Source of the DNA: Robinsoniella sp.
GTDB taxonomy: Bacteria > Bacillota > Clostridia > Lachnospirales > Lachnospiraceae
Direction of reading: 5' to 3'
Length of the DNA stretch: 46,601 nucleotides
NCBI GenBank assembly: GCA_023664735.1
Contig: JAMPFB010000012.1
Span: 1 to 46,601 of the forward strand
A program made the translations under genes and the position numbers. The notes under the pieces are model-generated. The model did not search any database. It was not told where the DNA came from and saw only the letters and a program-made list of their open reading frames with translations. This document shows positions 25,817 to 34,654 of the stretch, one piece after another. Within the stretch, counting starts at the first letter, position 1. The number at the start of each line of letters is the position of its first letter.

Positions 25817-27496
25817 ATGTTAGAAAGTTTACGGGTAAAAAATGTTGCACTCATTGATGAGGCGGAAATGGAATTTAAAGAAGGGCTGAATATCCTGACA
25901 GGGGAAACTGGAGCCGGGAAATCTATTCTCATTGGTTCCATCAATTTAGCGCTAGGAGCCAAAGCGGATAAAAGCATGATCCGCACAGGCGCCGAATATG
26001 CTTTTGTGGAGCTTGTATTTTCTGTTACGGAAGAAGAGCAGCTAAAAAAACTAAAGGAGCTGGATGTATATGTGGAGGATGGTACCCTTGTGCTTCAAAG
26101 GAGAATACTGCCCTCCAAAAATGTATGCAAGGCAAACGGGGAGACCATTACAAACAGAGCCTTAAAAGAAATTGGTGAGATTTTAATGGATATCCATGGG
26201 CAGCATGAACACCAGTCATTATTAAAAGAAAAAAAACAGGCTGAAATCTTAGATGAATTCTGCCCGGCTTCCTTAAAGGAAATCAAAGAGCAGATAAGCC
26301 GGGTATATTTGGCATATACAAAAGAAAAGGAAGAATTGAATGGATTGGAGGACAAAGGGGAAAATAAAGAAAAAGAAATTTCCCTGCTGCAATTTGAAGC
26401 GGAAGAAATCGAGCAGGCAGCCCTTACCTTGGGAGAGGATTGTGAACTGGAAGCAGCTTATGAAAAAATGGCAAATTCCAGAAGGATTGCAGAGTCTATA
26501 GAGCTGTCCCATAATTTGTTAAACGGTACCATGGAAGGAAATGTGATTTCCCTATTTGGGCGCGCCATGGGAGAAATCAACTCCATTTCCGAATATGATA
26601 GGGAACTAAAAGAAATTTTAGAGGATATGGTAAATGGAGAAGATTTGCTGACAAGTATAAGCAGGCGGCTTGAGGATTATGGCAGAACACTTTCATTTGA
26701 TGAAAATGAATTTCGGGAGATTTCGTCCAGATTAAATACAATCAATCATTTAAAGTCGAAATATGGCGACAGCATTGAAGGAATTCTTGCATATCAGAAG
26801 GAAATTGAAAAACAGCTTCTTATGCTGACGGATTTGGAAAAGTATAAGGAAGAGCTTTTCAAAAAGCATGAACAGACAGAAAAGGAGCTTTTAAAGCTAT
26901 GCGGGCAGGCATCGGCAATCAGACAGGAGCAGGCGGCGGTTTTGGAAGGAAAAATGAAAGAAGCGCTTGTGGATTTGAATTTTCTGGATGTGCAGTTTCA
27001 AATTGCTTTTGAGAAAAAACAGCCATGCCGGGATGGATATGATAAAATTTCATTTTTGATTGCATTAAATCCGGGAGAACCAAGCAGGCCTTTGGAAGCG
27101 GTGGCAAGCGGGGGAGAGCTTTCCCGTATTATGCTGGCATTAAAGACTGTGCTGGCAAATAAAGACAGGATTGGAACATTGATTTTTGATGAAATCGATA
27201 CGGGCATAAGCGGAAAGACTGCATGGAAGGTTTCCGAAAAGCTGGGCATGTTAGGAAGGGATCATCAGGTTCTTTGCATTACCCATCTGCCACAGATTGC
27301 AGCCATGGCGGATTGTCATTTTTTAATTGAAAAAAACAGGGAAGAAACAAAGGCGGTTACCAGAATACGCCCTTTAAGCAGGGAAGATATGCTAAAGGAG
27401 CTTGCAAGGCTGTTAGGAACGGATAACATAACCGAAGCAGGACTAAAGAATGCCATGGAATTGAAAAAAATGGCAGAGCAGACAAAACAATACTAA
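25817..27496 (+). CDS. recN: DNA repair protein RecN
   Basis: RecN is an SMC-like ATPase acting early at double-strand breaks. It starts MLESLRVKNVALIDEAE, with Walker A GETGAGKS near residue 32. A long coiled-coil middle contains the QHEHQSLL motif. The C-terminal signature is ASGGELSRIMLALK, followed by Walker B LIFDEIDTGISG and CITHLPQIAAMAD. The 559 aa is full length. It is the last gene of the unit before the terminator at 27511-27562. Confidence 0.96.
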   Translation: MLESLRVKNVALIDEAEMEFKEGLNILTGETGAGKSILIGSINLALGAKADKSMIRTGAEYAFVELVFSVTEEEQLKKLKELDVYVEDGTLVLQRRILPSKNVCKANGETITNRALKEIGEILMDIHGQHEHQSLLKEKKQAEILDEFCPASLKEIKEQISRVYLAYTKEKEELNGLEDKGENKEKEISLLQFEAEEIEQAALTLGEDCELEAAYEKMANSRRIAESIELSHNLLNGTMEGNVISLFGRAMGEINSISEYDRELKEILEDMVNGEDLLTSISRRLEDYGRTLSFDENEFREISSRLNTINHLKSKYGDSIEGILAYQKEIEKQLLMLTDLEKYKEELFKKHEQTEKELLKLCGQASAIRQEQAAVLEGKMKEALVDLNFLDVQFQIAFEKKQPCRDGYDKISFLIALNPGEPSRPLEAVASGGELSRIMLALKTVLANKDRIGTLIFDEIDTGISGKTAWKVSEKLGMLGRDHQVLCITHLPQIAAMADCHFLIEKNREETKAVTRIRPLSREDMLKELARLLGTDNITEAGLKNAMELKKMAEQTKQY

Positions 27497-27510
27497 TATA
27501 AACAAAATAA

Positions 27511-27562
27511 AAACACACATACTATAAGTGCCGTAAAGAATTTGCGGCACTTATTTGTGTTT
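27511..27562 (+). terminator. Strong hairpin terminator after recN
   Basis: A perfect 10-bp stem (ATAAGTGCCG at 27524-27533 with CGGCACTTAT at 27545-27554) is flanked by a further AAACACA/TGTGTTT pairing at 27511-27517 and 27556-27562. It separates the long asp23-recN unit from spoIVB and could work in both directions. No clear sigma-F or sigma-G promoter was found between it and spoIVB. Confidence 0.75.
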
Positions 27563-27623
27563 ATCTGGATGTTATAAAAAGATTTTTGAAGAAGTTTTGA
27601 ATGAGAAAAGCGGAGTGATTTAA

Positions 27624-28889
27624 ATGGGCAAGAGAATAAAAGGATATATTATTTTTTTATGGACATTTCTACTGCTTTCCGTAAGCAGCTTTTTTTGCGC
27701 TTTTTACTTTTATTTTTATAAAAATATACCAAATACCTATAAGCTTCCGGTGAGCAAAGAGGAAACGCTGCATTTCTCCCTGCCTGTTTCGGCAGAGGTA
27801 TATAAGGAATCCGTAGAAGTAATGGGGACCGGCAACGTAATCAAGACGGCTCCTTCCGAGCAGATTATTTTAAAGGCGGACAGGACGGAATCCTATCAAG
27901 TAAATTTAAAGCTTTTTGGAACGATACCGGTTAAGACCATCGATTTACAGGTAGTCAATGACATGGAGGTCTATCCGGTAGGAAAGCCAATAGGGATTTA
28001 TGTTAAGACCCAAGGGGTGCTTGTAATTGGCATAGGTGATGTAAAAGGTCAAAATGGCGCAGTGTATTCTCCTTCCAAAAATATTTTAAAGGAAGGGGAT
28101 TATATTCTTGCTGTAGGAAATAAAAAGGTCAAAGGAAAAAAAGACCTGATTAAGAAAGTGAAGCAGTGCGATGGAGAAGATTTGATTATTACACTACGCA
28201 GGGATTCGGAGCAGCTTAAAGTAAGGGTCAAGCCCGTTTTAGACCAGAGTGGGGAGTATAAAATTGGCCTCTGGGTCAGGGACAGCGCTCAGGGAATTGG
28301 GACACTGACTTTTGTAGATGAGGATGGAAAGTTTGGCGCCTTGGGACATGGTATCAATGATGTGGATATCAATGAGCTGATGGAAATGGAAAAGGGCGGC
28401 ATATATCTAGCGGACATCGTATCTATAAAAAAGGGCGAAGAAGGGCAGCCGGGAGAGCTTACCGGAGTTATAGATTATGGGGAAGAAAATAAATTAGGAG
28501 AGATTTATAAGAACACAAATGTGGGAATATACGGCAATTTGTTGGAAAAAGGAACGGAAAATCTGTCGCAAAATCCAATTCCCATAGGACTGAAACAGGA
28601 AATTCATAAAGGAGCTGCCTCCATTTTGTGTCAGATTGATGGAGAAAGTAAATTTTATGATGTGCAAATAACTGAAATTAACTTCGATAACGACAACAGC
28701 AATCGAGGAATTGTGCTAAAAATTACGGACGAAAATCTGATAAATTTAACGGGGGGAATTGTTCAGGGCATGAGCGGAGCCCCCATAATTCAAGACGGTA
28801 AGCTCATAGGCGCAGTGACCCATGTGTTTGTCAGGGATGCCAAAAAGGGATATGGGGTGTTTATCGAAAATATGGTTTTGGTGCGATAA
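27624..28889 (+). CDS. spoIVB: SpoIVB serine peptidase (S55), intact
   Basis: SpoIVB is secreted from the forespore and signals to the mother cell by cleaving SpoIVFA, which releases pro-sigma-K processing. An N-terminal membrane segment (about residues 10-32) and a PDZ domain (about 115-205, with GAVYSPSKNILKEGD) precede the S55 peptidase domain. The triad looks complete: H242 (FGALGHGI), D369 (KITDENL) and S384 (GMSGAPI), each exactly six residues after the B. subtilis H236, D363 and S378. The 421 aa is full length. GGAGTG precedes ATG 27624. It lies directly upstream of spo0A, as in other spore formers. Confidence 0.96.
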   Translation: MGKRIKGYIIFLWTFLLLSVSSFFCAFYFYFYKNIPNTYKLPVSKEETLHFSLPVSAEVYKESVEVMGTGNVIKTAPSEQIILKADRTESYQVNLKLFGTIPVKTIDLQVVNDMEVYPVGKPIGIYVKTQGVLVIGIGDVKGQNGAVYSPSKNILKEGDYILAVGNKKVKGKKDLIKKVKQCDGEDLIITLRRDSEQLKVRVKPVLDQSGEYKIGLWVRDSAQGIGTLTFVDEDGKFGALGHGINDVDINELMEMEKGGIYLADIVSIKKGEEGQPGELTGVIDYGEENKLGEIYKNTNVGIYGNLLEKGTENLSQNPIPIGLKQEIHKGAASILCQIDGESKFYDVQITEINFDNDNSNRGIVLKITDENLINLTGGIVQGMSGAPIIQDGKLIGAVTHVFVRDAKKGYGVFIENMVLVR

Positions 28890-28896
28890 TTAGCAC

Positions 28897-28926
28897 TTGA
28901 ATTAAAAATCGCCATTTTGTTATAAT
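28897..28926 (+). promoter_or_regulatory. Sigma-A promoter of the short spo0A
   Basis: TTGAAT at 28897-28902, an 18-nt spacer and a perfect TATAAT at 28921-28926 lie 27 bases before the start codon. The short gene is therefore likely still transcribed in vegetative cells. No convincing 0A box is present between the spoIVB stop and the gene. Confidence 0.6.
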
Positions 28927-28953
28927 CCATGACAGAGAATGGAGGAGAAAAAA

Positions 28954-29472
28954 ATGGAACAATTAAATGTTATGACTACTAAGGACAATGAAAGAATGTT
29001 TAAGATACTTACAGACCTGCTTCATCAGGATAAAGAATTTCAGATTATGATTACCGTACCGTCCGCATCCAGAGAAGGAAAGCTTCTTGTTTCCGAAGGA
29101 GCCTTAGAACCAAAAAAGGAAAGGGACTTAGAAAAGGACGTAACCGATATGATACATGAAATTGGCGTGCCTGCCCACATTAAAGGATATCAATATTTGA
29201 GAGAGGCAATCATGATGTCGGTAGAGGACATTGAAATGCTCAATTCCATCACAAAAATATTATATCCTACCATTGCAAAACGTTTTTCCACAACTCCAAG
29301 CCGGGTAGAGCGAGCTATCCGCCATGCAATTGAAGTGGCATGGAGCAGAGGGAAAATGGAAACCTTAGAGTCACTTTTTGGATATACCATCAACACTGGA
29401 AAAGGAAAGCCTACCAATTCAGAATTTATTGCATTGATTGCAGATAAAATTCGCCTTCTGTATCGAGATTAG
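28954..29472 (+). CDS. spo0A: Spo0A with most of the receiver domain missing
   Basis: Spo0A is the phosphorylation-controlled master regulator of sporulation, about 267 aa in B. subtilis. Here it is only 172 aa. Residues 1-30 still align without gaps to the start of the receiver ([14 protein letters not shown]), but D10 of the acidic pair is replaced by Lys. The segment with the phospho-acceptor aspartate (D56 in B. subtilis), the switch Thr and the conserved Lys is absent. A short linker (about 33-61) joins directly to a complete effector domain (62-172) with [41 protein letters not shown] and [17 protein letters not shown]. The frame is open throughout and the RBS is strong (GGAGGAG), so this is an internal deletion of about 90 codons rather than a frameshift. 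In B. subtilis, forms lacking all or part of the receiver are constitutively active. Whether this one is active or decaying cannot be told from sequence. Confidence 0.93.
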   Translation: MEQLNVMTTKDNERMFKILTDLLHQDKEFQIMITVPSASREGKLLVSEGALEPKKERDLEKDVTDMIHEIGVPAHIKGYQYLREAIMMSVEDIEMLNSITKILYPTIAKRFSTTPSRVERAIRHAIEVAWSRGKMETLESLFGYTINTGKGKPTNSEFIALIADKIRLLYRD

Positions 29473-29484
29473 TAAAAATAGTGC

Positions 29485-29513
29485 TTTTAAAATCCATTAT
29501 ATTGTAGTATAAT
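29485..29513 (+). promoter_or_regulatory. Likely promoter of glgA
   Basis: A perfect TATAAT at 29508-29513 is preceded at 17 nt by a weak TTTTAA at 29485-29490. It lies 54 bases before the glgA start. Confidence 0.4.
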
Positions 29514-29566
29514 TTTTCCATAGACATCGGGGAATAGGGACTATATACGAATTGGAGGATTAAGGA

Positions 29567-31012
29567 ATGAAAAAAATACTATTTGTTGCTTCTGAAGGCG
29601 TTCCCTTTATAAAAACAGGAGGACTGGCAGACGTGGTGGGTTCCCTGCCTAAGTGTATTGATAGAAAATATTTTGATGTAAGGGTAATCCTGCCGAAATA
29701 CACCTGTATCAGTCAGGAAATGAAGGATTTGATGAAATACAGGACCCATTATTATCTGGACTTCCACTGGAGACAAGAATATGTAGGAGTGCTGGAGGCA
29801 AATATAGATGGTATCAAATACTATTTTATTGATAACGAGTCATTTTTCAGCGGTTTTAGAATATACAGCGATAATGTGCTAGAGGAAATCGAAAAGTTTT
29901 CTTTCTTCTGTAAGGCAGTGCTTTCCACTCTGCCCCTGATTGACTTTAGACCGGATGTGATTCACTGCCATGACTGGCAGACCGGGCTGATACCTGTTTA
30001 TTTAAAAGAAAGATTCCACGGCGGCGAATTCTTTAGAGGAATTAAATCTGTCATGACCATACATAACCTGAAGTTTCAGGGAAAATGGGATGTGAAGACT
30101 GTAAAGGAGATTACCGGGCTTCCGGATTATTTCTTTACGCCGGACAAGTTGGAGGCATATAAGGATGCCAATTTATTAAAAGGCGGAATCGTATATGCGG
30201 ATGCTATTACTACCGTTTCCGATACCTATGCGGAGGAAATCAAGACCGCCTTTTACGGGGAAGGGCTAAACGGGCTGCTAACTGCAAGGAGTAATGCTCT
30301 TCGGGGAATCGTAAACGGAATCGATTATGATGAGTTCAATCCGGAAACGGATAAATATATAAGCTTCCCATACAACAAGGTAAACTTCCGGAAGGAAAAA
30401 ATCCGCAACAAGCGTGCCCTTCAGGAAGAGCTTGGCTTAGAGCAGGATGACAAGAAGTTTATGATAGGCATTGTTTCCCGTCTGACAGACCAGAAGGGAT
30501 TTGATTTAATCGCCTATATCATGGATGAGCTTTGTCAGGAAGATGTGCAGATCGTAGTGCTTGGAACAGGAGAAGAGCGGTATGAGAATATGTTCCGTCA
30601 TTTCGACTGGAAATACAACAATAAAGTATCTGCAAGCATTTATTACTCGGAAGCATTATCCCATAAGATATATGCCTCCTGTGATGCATTTTTGATGCCA
30701 TCCCTGTTTGAGCCCTGCGGACTGAGCCAGCTAATGGCGCTGCGTTACGGTACCGTTCCCATTGTAAGGGAAACAGGCGGATTAAAGGATACAGTAGAGC
30801 CATACAACGAATATGAATGCACCGGCACAGGCTTTAGCTTCCGCAATTATAACGCCCATGAAATGCTTGCAACCATCCGCTATGCCAAGTATGTATTTTA
30901 CCAAAGGAAAAGGGAATGGAACAAAATGGTGGACAGAGGCATGGCAGCAGATTTCTCATGGCAGGTATCCGCCAGAAAATATCAGGAAATGTATGACTGG
31001 TTAATTGGATAA
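29567..31012 (+). CDS. glgA: Glycogen synthase (ADP-glucose type)
   Basis: GlgA transfers glucose from ADP-glucose to growing glycogen. The N-terminal KTGGLADVVGSLPK motif, characteristic of bacterial/plant starch synthases, is present. The GT5/GT1-B C-terminal donor site is also seen: MPSLFEPCGLSQLMALRYG and the following GGLKDTV loop. The 481 aa is full length. The gene stands alone: none of glgB, glgC, glgD or glgP is near. GGAGG precedes ATG 29567. Confidence 0.95.
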   Translation: MKKILFVASEGVPFIKTGGLADVVGSLPKCIDRKYFDVRVILPKYTCISQEMKDLMKYRTHYYLDFHWRQEYVGVLEANIDGIKYYFIDNESFFSGFRIYSDNVLEEIEKFSFFCKAVLSTLPLIDFRPDVIHCHDWQTGLIPVYLKERFHGGEFFRGIKSVMTIHNLKFQGKWDVKTVKEITGLPDYFFTPDKLEAYKDANLLKGGIVYADAITTVSDTYAEEIKTAFYGEGLNGLLTARSNALRGIVNGIDYDEFNPETDKYISFPYNKVNFRKEKIRNKRALQEELGLEQDDKKFMIGIVSRLTDQKGFDLIAYIMDELCQEDVQIVVLGTGEERYENMFRHFDWKYNNKVSASIYYSEALSHKIYASCDAFLMPSLFEPCGLSQLMALRYGTVPIVRETGGLKDTVEPYNEYECTGTGFSFRNYNAHEMLATIRYAKYVFYQRKREWNKMVDRGMAADFSWQVSARKYQEMYDWLIG

Positions 31013-31025
31013 TTTATAAAAAATG

Positions 31026-31057
31026 GAAAGAGGCATAAATTTTATGCTTCTTTCTTT
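31026..31057 (+). terminator. Terminator after glgA
   Basis: A 13-bp stem (arms 31026-31038 and 31042-31054, one G-U pair) with a tight AT loop and a short T-rich tail lies 14 bases after the stop. Confidence 0.65.
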
Positions 31058-31140
31058 ATGATACGTAGTGGTCTGACCCGCCCGGAAAGGGGAGTGGACT
31101 TTCACTAAGAATATATAATGAGAATAGAAAGAGGATTATT

Positions 31141-32919
31141 ATGGCTTTTGACGGAATTACTATTTCCTGTTTGGTAGAGGAAATGAAGGAGAAAATAGTA
31201 AACGGCAGGATTTATAAAATTGCCCAGCCGGAAAAGGATGAACTGCTTCTTACCATAAAATGCAAAAAAACAAAGGAGGAGGCAGGAGAGGAACGGGAGG
31301 CGCTGCAGCATCGGCTCCTTCTTAGTGCAGACCCTTCCCTTCCGCTTGCTTATTTTACAAAGGACAATAAGAAAAGCCCCATGACTGCACCCAATTTTTG
31401 TATGCTTTTAAGAAAGCATATCCAAAACGGCAGAATCGTGTCCATTACCCAGCCGGGCTTAGAGCGGATTATCAACATAGAAATCGAACACTTAAACGAG
31501 TTGGGAGATTTATGCAGAAAACAGTTGATTGTGGAGCTTATGGGAAAGCACAGCAACATTATCTTCTGTGATGGGAAAGGAATGATCCTAGACAGCATTA
31601 AGCATATATCGGGGATGGTCAGCAGTGTCCGGGAGGTGCTTCCGGGGAGGGAGTATTTTGTTCCCCGAACAGAAAACAAGATAGACCCTGTTAGCGGGGA
31701 GTTATCAAAAGAAGATTTTGTAAGTCTGATTCAGGAAAAGAGTATGCCTTTGTTTAAAAGCATATACAGCCATTTTACGGGCATTTCCCCTATTGCTGCC
31801 CAAGAAATCTGCTATCAGGCAGAGGTGGATGCCGATAAGCCTTCCAGCGCCATGGAAGGGCAGGAGGCTGATAGATTAGCAGAGGCTTATTTTGCCTATA
31901 TGAAACAGGTAAAGGAGAAAAGATACCAGCCTTTTATTGTATATGAGAAAAAGGAGCCAAAGGAATACTGCGTGCTGCCCCTTACGATTTATAATGGGCT
32001 GGAAAGGGAAGAGTTTCAAAGCATTTCTGCACTTTTAGAGCATTATTATGCAGCCAAAAGCGCAGTAACCAGAATCCGACAAAAGTCAGTGGACATTAGA
32101 AAAATCGTCCAGACTGCTTTAGAGAGGAATATAAAAAAATATGACTTACAGTGCAGGCAGTTAAAGGATACGGAAAAGAGAGAGAAGTATAAGGTATATG
32201 GGGAGCTTTTGCATACTTACGGATATCAGGCAGAGCCTATGGCAAAGTCTTTGGAGGTGGAAAATTATTATACCGGGGAAATGCTAAGCATTCCTTTAGA
32301 CCCGGATTTAACCGCTATGGAAAATGCAAAGAAGTATTTTCAAAAGTATAATAAGCTGAAAAGAACCTATGAGGCCTTAACAGAGTTTACAAAGGAAACA
32401 AAGGAAGAAATAGAACATTTGGAAACGATTATGACCGCATTGGACATTGCCATTTTCGAGGAGGATTTGGCACAAATCAAAGAGGAGCTTATGGAAAGTG
32501 GATATATCCGCAGAAGGGGTGGAAGCAAAAAAACAAAGTTTACAAGCAGGCCTTATCATTTCATAAGCAAGGATGGCTTCCATATGTATGTTGGAAAAAA
32601 CAATTACCAGAATGAAGAGCTGACCTTTAAGTTAGCAGAAGGCAACGATTGGTGGTTCCATGCAAAGGGCATTCCGGGTTCTCATGTAATCGTAAAATCA
32701 GGCGGAAAGGAAATAGCAGATTCCACCTTTGAAGAGGCAGGAAGGCTTGCCGCCCACTTTTCCAAAGCAAGAGGGCAGGATAAGGTAGAAATTGACTATG
32801 TGGAAAAGAAGCAGGTAAAAAAGCCGGCAGGAGGGAAGCCGGGGTTTGTAGTGTATTATACTAATTATTCTTTGATGATTGATTCGGATATTTCGGGCAT
32901 TGAGGAAGTGAAGGAATAA
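31141..32919 (+). CDS. rqcH: RqcH/NEMF family ribosome quality control protein (NFACT; FbpA-type)
   Basis: RqcH binds stalled 50S-peptidyl-tRNA complexes and adds alanine tails that mark nascent chains for degradation. The N-terminal NFACT domain starts MAFDGITISCLVEEMK and contains LRKHIQNGRI and RQLIVELMGKHSN-type sequences. The central coiled-coil (about 330-450) and the C-terminal NFACT-R domain (NDWWFHAKGIPGSHVIVKSG) are present. The 592 aa is full length. Older annotation calls such proteins fibronectin-binding protein A. A TATAAT at 31114-31119 may be the -10 of its promoter, but no good -35 is visible. Confidence 0.93.
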   Translation: MAFDGITISCLVEEMKEKIVNGRIYKIAQPEKDELLLTIKCKKTKEEAGEEREALQHRLLLSADPSLPLAYFTKDNKKSPMTAPNFCMLLRKHIQNGRIVSITQPGLERIINIEIEHLNELGDLCRKQLIVELMGKHSNIIFCDGKGMILDSIKHISGMVSSVREVLPGREYFVPRTENKIDPVSGELSKEDFVSLIQEKSMPLFKSIYSHFTGISPIAAQEICYQAEVDADKPSSAMEGQEADRLAEAYFAYMKQVKEKRYQPFIVYEKKEPKEYCVLPLTIYNGLEREEFQSISALLEHYYAAKSAVTRIRQKSVDIRKIVQTALERNIKKYDLQCRQLKDTEKREKYKVYGELLHTYGYQAEPMAKSLEVENYYTGEMLSIPLDPDLTAMENAKKYFQKYNKLKRTYEALTEFTKETKEEIEHLETIMTALDIAIFEEDLAQIKEELMESGYIRRRGGSKKTKFTSRPYHFISKDGFHMYVGKNNYQNEELTFKLAEGNDWWFHAKGIPGSHVIVKSGGKEIADSTFEEAGRLAAHFSKARGQDKVEIDYVEKKQVKKPAGGKPGFVVYYTNYSLMIDSDISGIEEVKE

Positions 32920-32933
32920 GATGGCATAATAGG

Positions 32934-32980
32934 AAAGAGGAATGGAAGCTGCAGTTAAGCAGTTTTCATTTCTCTTTTTT
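32934..32980 (+). terminator. Long-stem terminator after rqcH
   Basis: A 19-bp stem (arms 32934-32952 and 32959-32977) with three G-U pairs and a 6-nt loop runs into a T tract (32974-32980). It lies 14 bases after the rqcH stop. Confidence 0.85.
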
Positions 32981-33028
32981 ATTTTAACCAAACTATTCAA
33001 CAAACCAAAAAACCTTTCGCACCGCACC

Positions 33029-33057
33029 TTGACGTTTCCACTTTCATTAGATATAAT
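33029..33057 (+). promoter_or_regulatory. Strong sigma-A promoter of the yicC-gmk-rpoZ unit
   Basis: TTGACG at 33029-33034, a 17-nt spacer and a perfect TATAAT at 33052-33057 form the best vegetative promoter in the window. The leader to yicC is about 70 nt. Confidence 0.8.
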
Positions 33058-33131
33058 AAAAACAAGTATGCCGCAAGAAAAGGCAGCTTAAATCAGATGA
33101 AATGTAACGCAGTTACGAAAGAGGTACGGAC

Positions 33132-34010
33132 ATGATTAAAAGTATGACGGGATTTGGCCGTTGTGAAGTGACGGAAGGCAGTCGCAAGTTTACGGTAGAA
33201 ATAAAGTCTGTAAATCACAGATATCTGGATACGAGCATTAAGATGCCTAAAAAGCTGAATTTTTTTGAGGCATCCATCAGAAATTTGTTAAAAGAATATA
33301 TCCAAAGAGGAAAAGTGGATGTTTTTATCACTTATGAGGATTATTCCGAAAACAATGTATGCATTAAATACAATAAAGACATTGCAAAAGAATATTTTGA
33401 TTACCTGAACCAAATGGCAGAGGACTTTGATTTGGATAATGATGTAAGGGTTTCTTCCCTTTCCAGATATCCGGAAGTATTTGTAATGGAAGAGCAGACC
33501 ATTGACGAAGAGCAGCTTTGGAAGCTGTTAGAAAAGGCAATCCGTGGAGCGGCAGAGGGCTTTGTGGAGGCAAGGATCAAAGAAGGAGAAAACTTGACGC
33601 AGGATCTGATTGGGAAGCTGGATGGAATGCTTGGACATGTGGCATTTATTGAGGAACGTTCTCCACAGATCATTGCAGAGTATAAAGCAAAGCTTATGGA
33701 AAAGATACAGGAGCTTTTGCAGGATACAAAGGTGGACGAAAGCAGGCTTGCCACTGAGGTGACGATTTATGCAGACAAGGTCTGTGTGGATGAGGAGCTT
33801 GTGCGTTTAAGAAGCCATGTAGAGGCAACAAAGGAAGCCATTTTAAGCGGAGAATGTATTGGCAGGAAGCTGGATTTTATTGCACAGGAAATGAATCGGG
33901 AAGCCAATACCATTTTGTCAAAGGCAAGTGATTTGGAAATATCCAACAGAGGAATTGAGCTGAAAACAGAAATTGAAAAAATAAGAGAGCAGATACAAAA
34001 TATCGAGTAG
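33132..34010 (+). CDS. yicC: YicC family endoribonuclease
   Basis: The protein has 292 aa. It starts with the hallmark MIKSMTGFGR and VEIKSVNHRYLD, and has a C-terminal domain ending RNAN-type KASDLEISNRGIELKTEIEKIREQ. The family is an Mn-dependent endoribonuclease (YicC/RNase YicC/YloC). AAGAGG precedes ATG 33132. It is followed after 9 bases by gmk; in many Clostridia a remA/DUF370 gene lies between the two, but here there is no room for it. Confidence 0.93.
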   Translation: MIKSMTGFGRCEVTEGSRKFTVEIKSVNHRYLDTSIKMPKKLNFFEASIRNLLKEYIQRGKVDVFITYEDYSENNVCIKYNKDIAKEYFDYLNQMAEDFDLDNDVRVSSLSRYPEVFVMEEQTIDEEQLWKLLEKAIRGAAEGFVEARIKEGENLTQDLIGKLDGMLGHVAFIEERSPQIIAEYKAKLMEKIQELLQDTKVDESRLATEVTIYADKVCVDEELVRLRSHVEATKEAILSGECIGRKLDFIAQEMNREANTILSKASDLEISNRGIELKTEIEKIREQIQNIE

Positions 34011-34019
34011 GAGGAGCCC

Positions 34020-34652
34020 ATGGAACGAAAAGGAATTCTTTTGGTAGTTTCCGGCTTTTCGGGAGCGGGAAAAGGGACTCTTATGAAACGTCTGGTGGAA
34101 GCTTATGACAATTATGCCTTGAGTATTTCCATGACTACAAGAAAGCCCCGGGAAGGTGAAGAGGATGGCAAAGCATATTTCTTTGTGGAGGAAAGTGTCT
34201 TCTTAGAAAAGATAAAAGAGGAAAAGGTCATTGAATATGCCCAGTACTGCGGCAATTATTATGGCACCCCAAAGGAATATGTAGAAGAAATGCTTCATCA
34301 GGGCAAAGATGTGATTTTGGAAATTGAAATCCAAGGCGCTCTGAAGGTAAAGGAAAAATATCCGGATGCACTGCTTTTATTCGTTATGCCGCCAAGTGCA
34401 GAGGAATTAAAACGGCGTCTTGTGGGAAGAGGCACAGAAACAGAAGAGGTCATTGAAAAGAGGCTGCGCAGGGCAGAGGAAGAAGCAGAGGGAATTGAAG
34501 CTTATGATTATATACTGATTAATGATAAGTTAGAGGACTGTGTAAAAGAGCTTCATAATCTTGTAATGGCAGCCCATAGTACACCTGACAGAAATCAGGA
34601 TTTTATAAACCATATGAGAAGAGAACTAAAAAGTCTTTTGAAAGGAGAATAG
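34020..34652 (+). CDS. gmk: Guanylate kinase
   Basis: Gmk phosphorylates GMP to GDP. The P-loop FSGAGKGTL is at about residues 13-21, with SMTTRKPREGE and EIEIQGALKVK also visible. The length of 210 aa is standard. AGGAGG lies immediately upstream. It is followed by rpoZ after 2 bases, the usual ppGpp-sensitive purine/RNA polymerase pairing. Confidence 0.96.
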   Translation: MERKGILLVVSGFSGAGKGTLMKRLVEAYDNYALSISMTTRKPREGEEDGKAYFFVEESVFLEKIKEEKVIEYAQYCGNYYGTPKEYVEEMLHQGKDVILEIEIQGALKVKEKYPDALLLFVMPPSAEELKRRLVGRGTETEEVIEKRLRRAEEEAEGIEAYDYILINDKLEDCVKELHNLVMAAHSTPDRNQDFINHMRRELKSLLKGE

Positions 34653-34654
34653 AG

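Noticed and set aside
28858-28870. 0A-box-like sequence (TTTATCGAAAA, one change from the TTTGTCGAAAA type) upstream of spo0A.
   Set aside because: It lies inside the conserved VFIEN codons of SpoIVB, differs at a key G, and is well upstream of the -35. Coding constraint explains it.
31091-31119. Possible rqcH promoter with TATAAT at 31114-31119.
   Set aside because: No acceptable -35 hexamer at 16-18 nt and no extended -10, so it is not listed as a feature.
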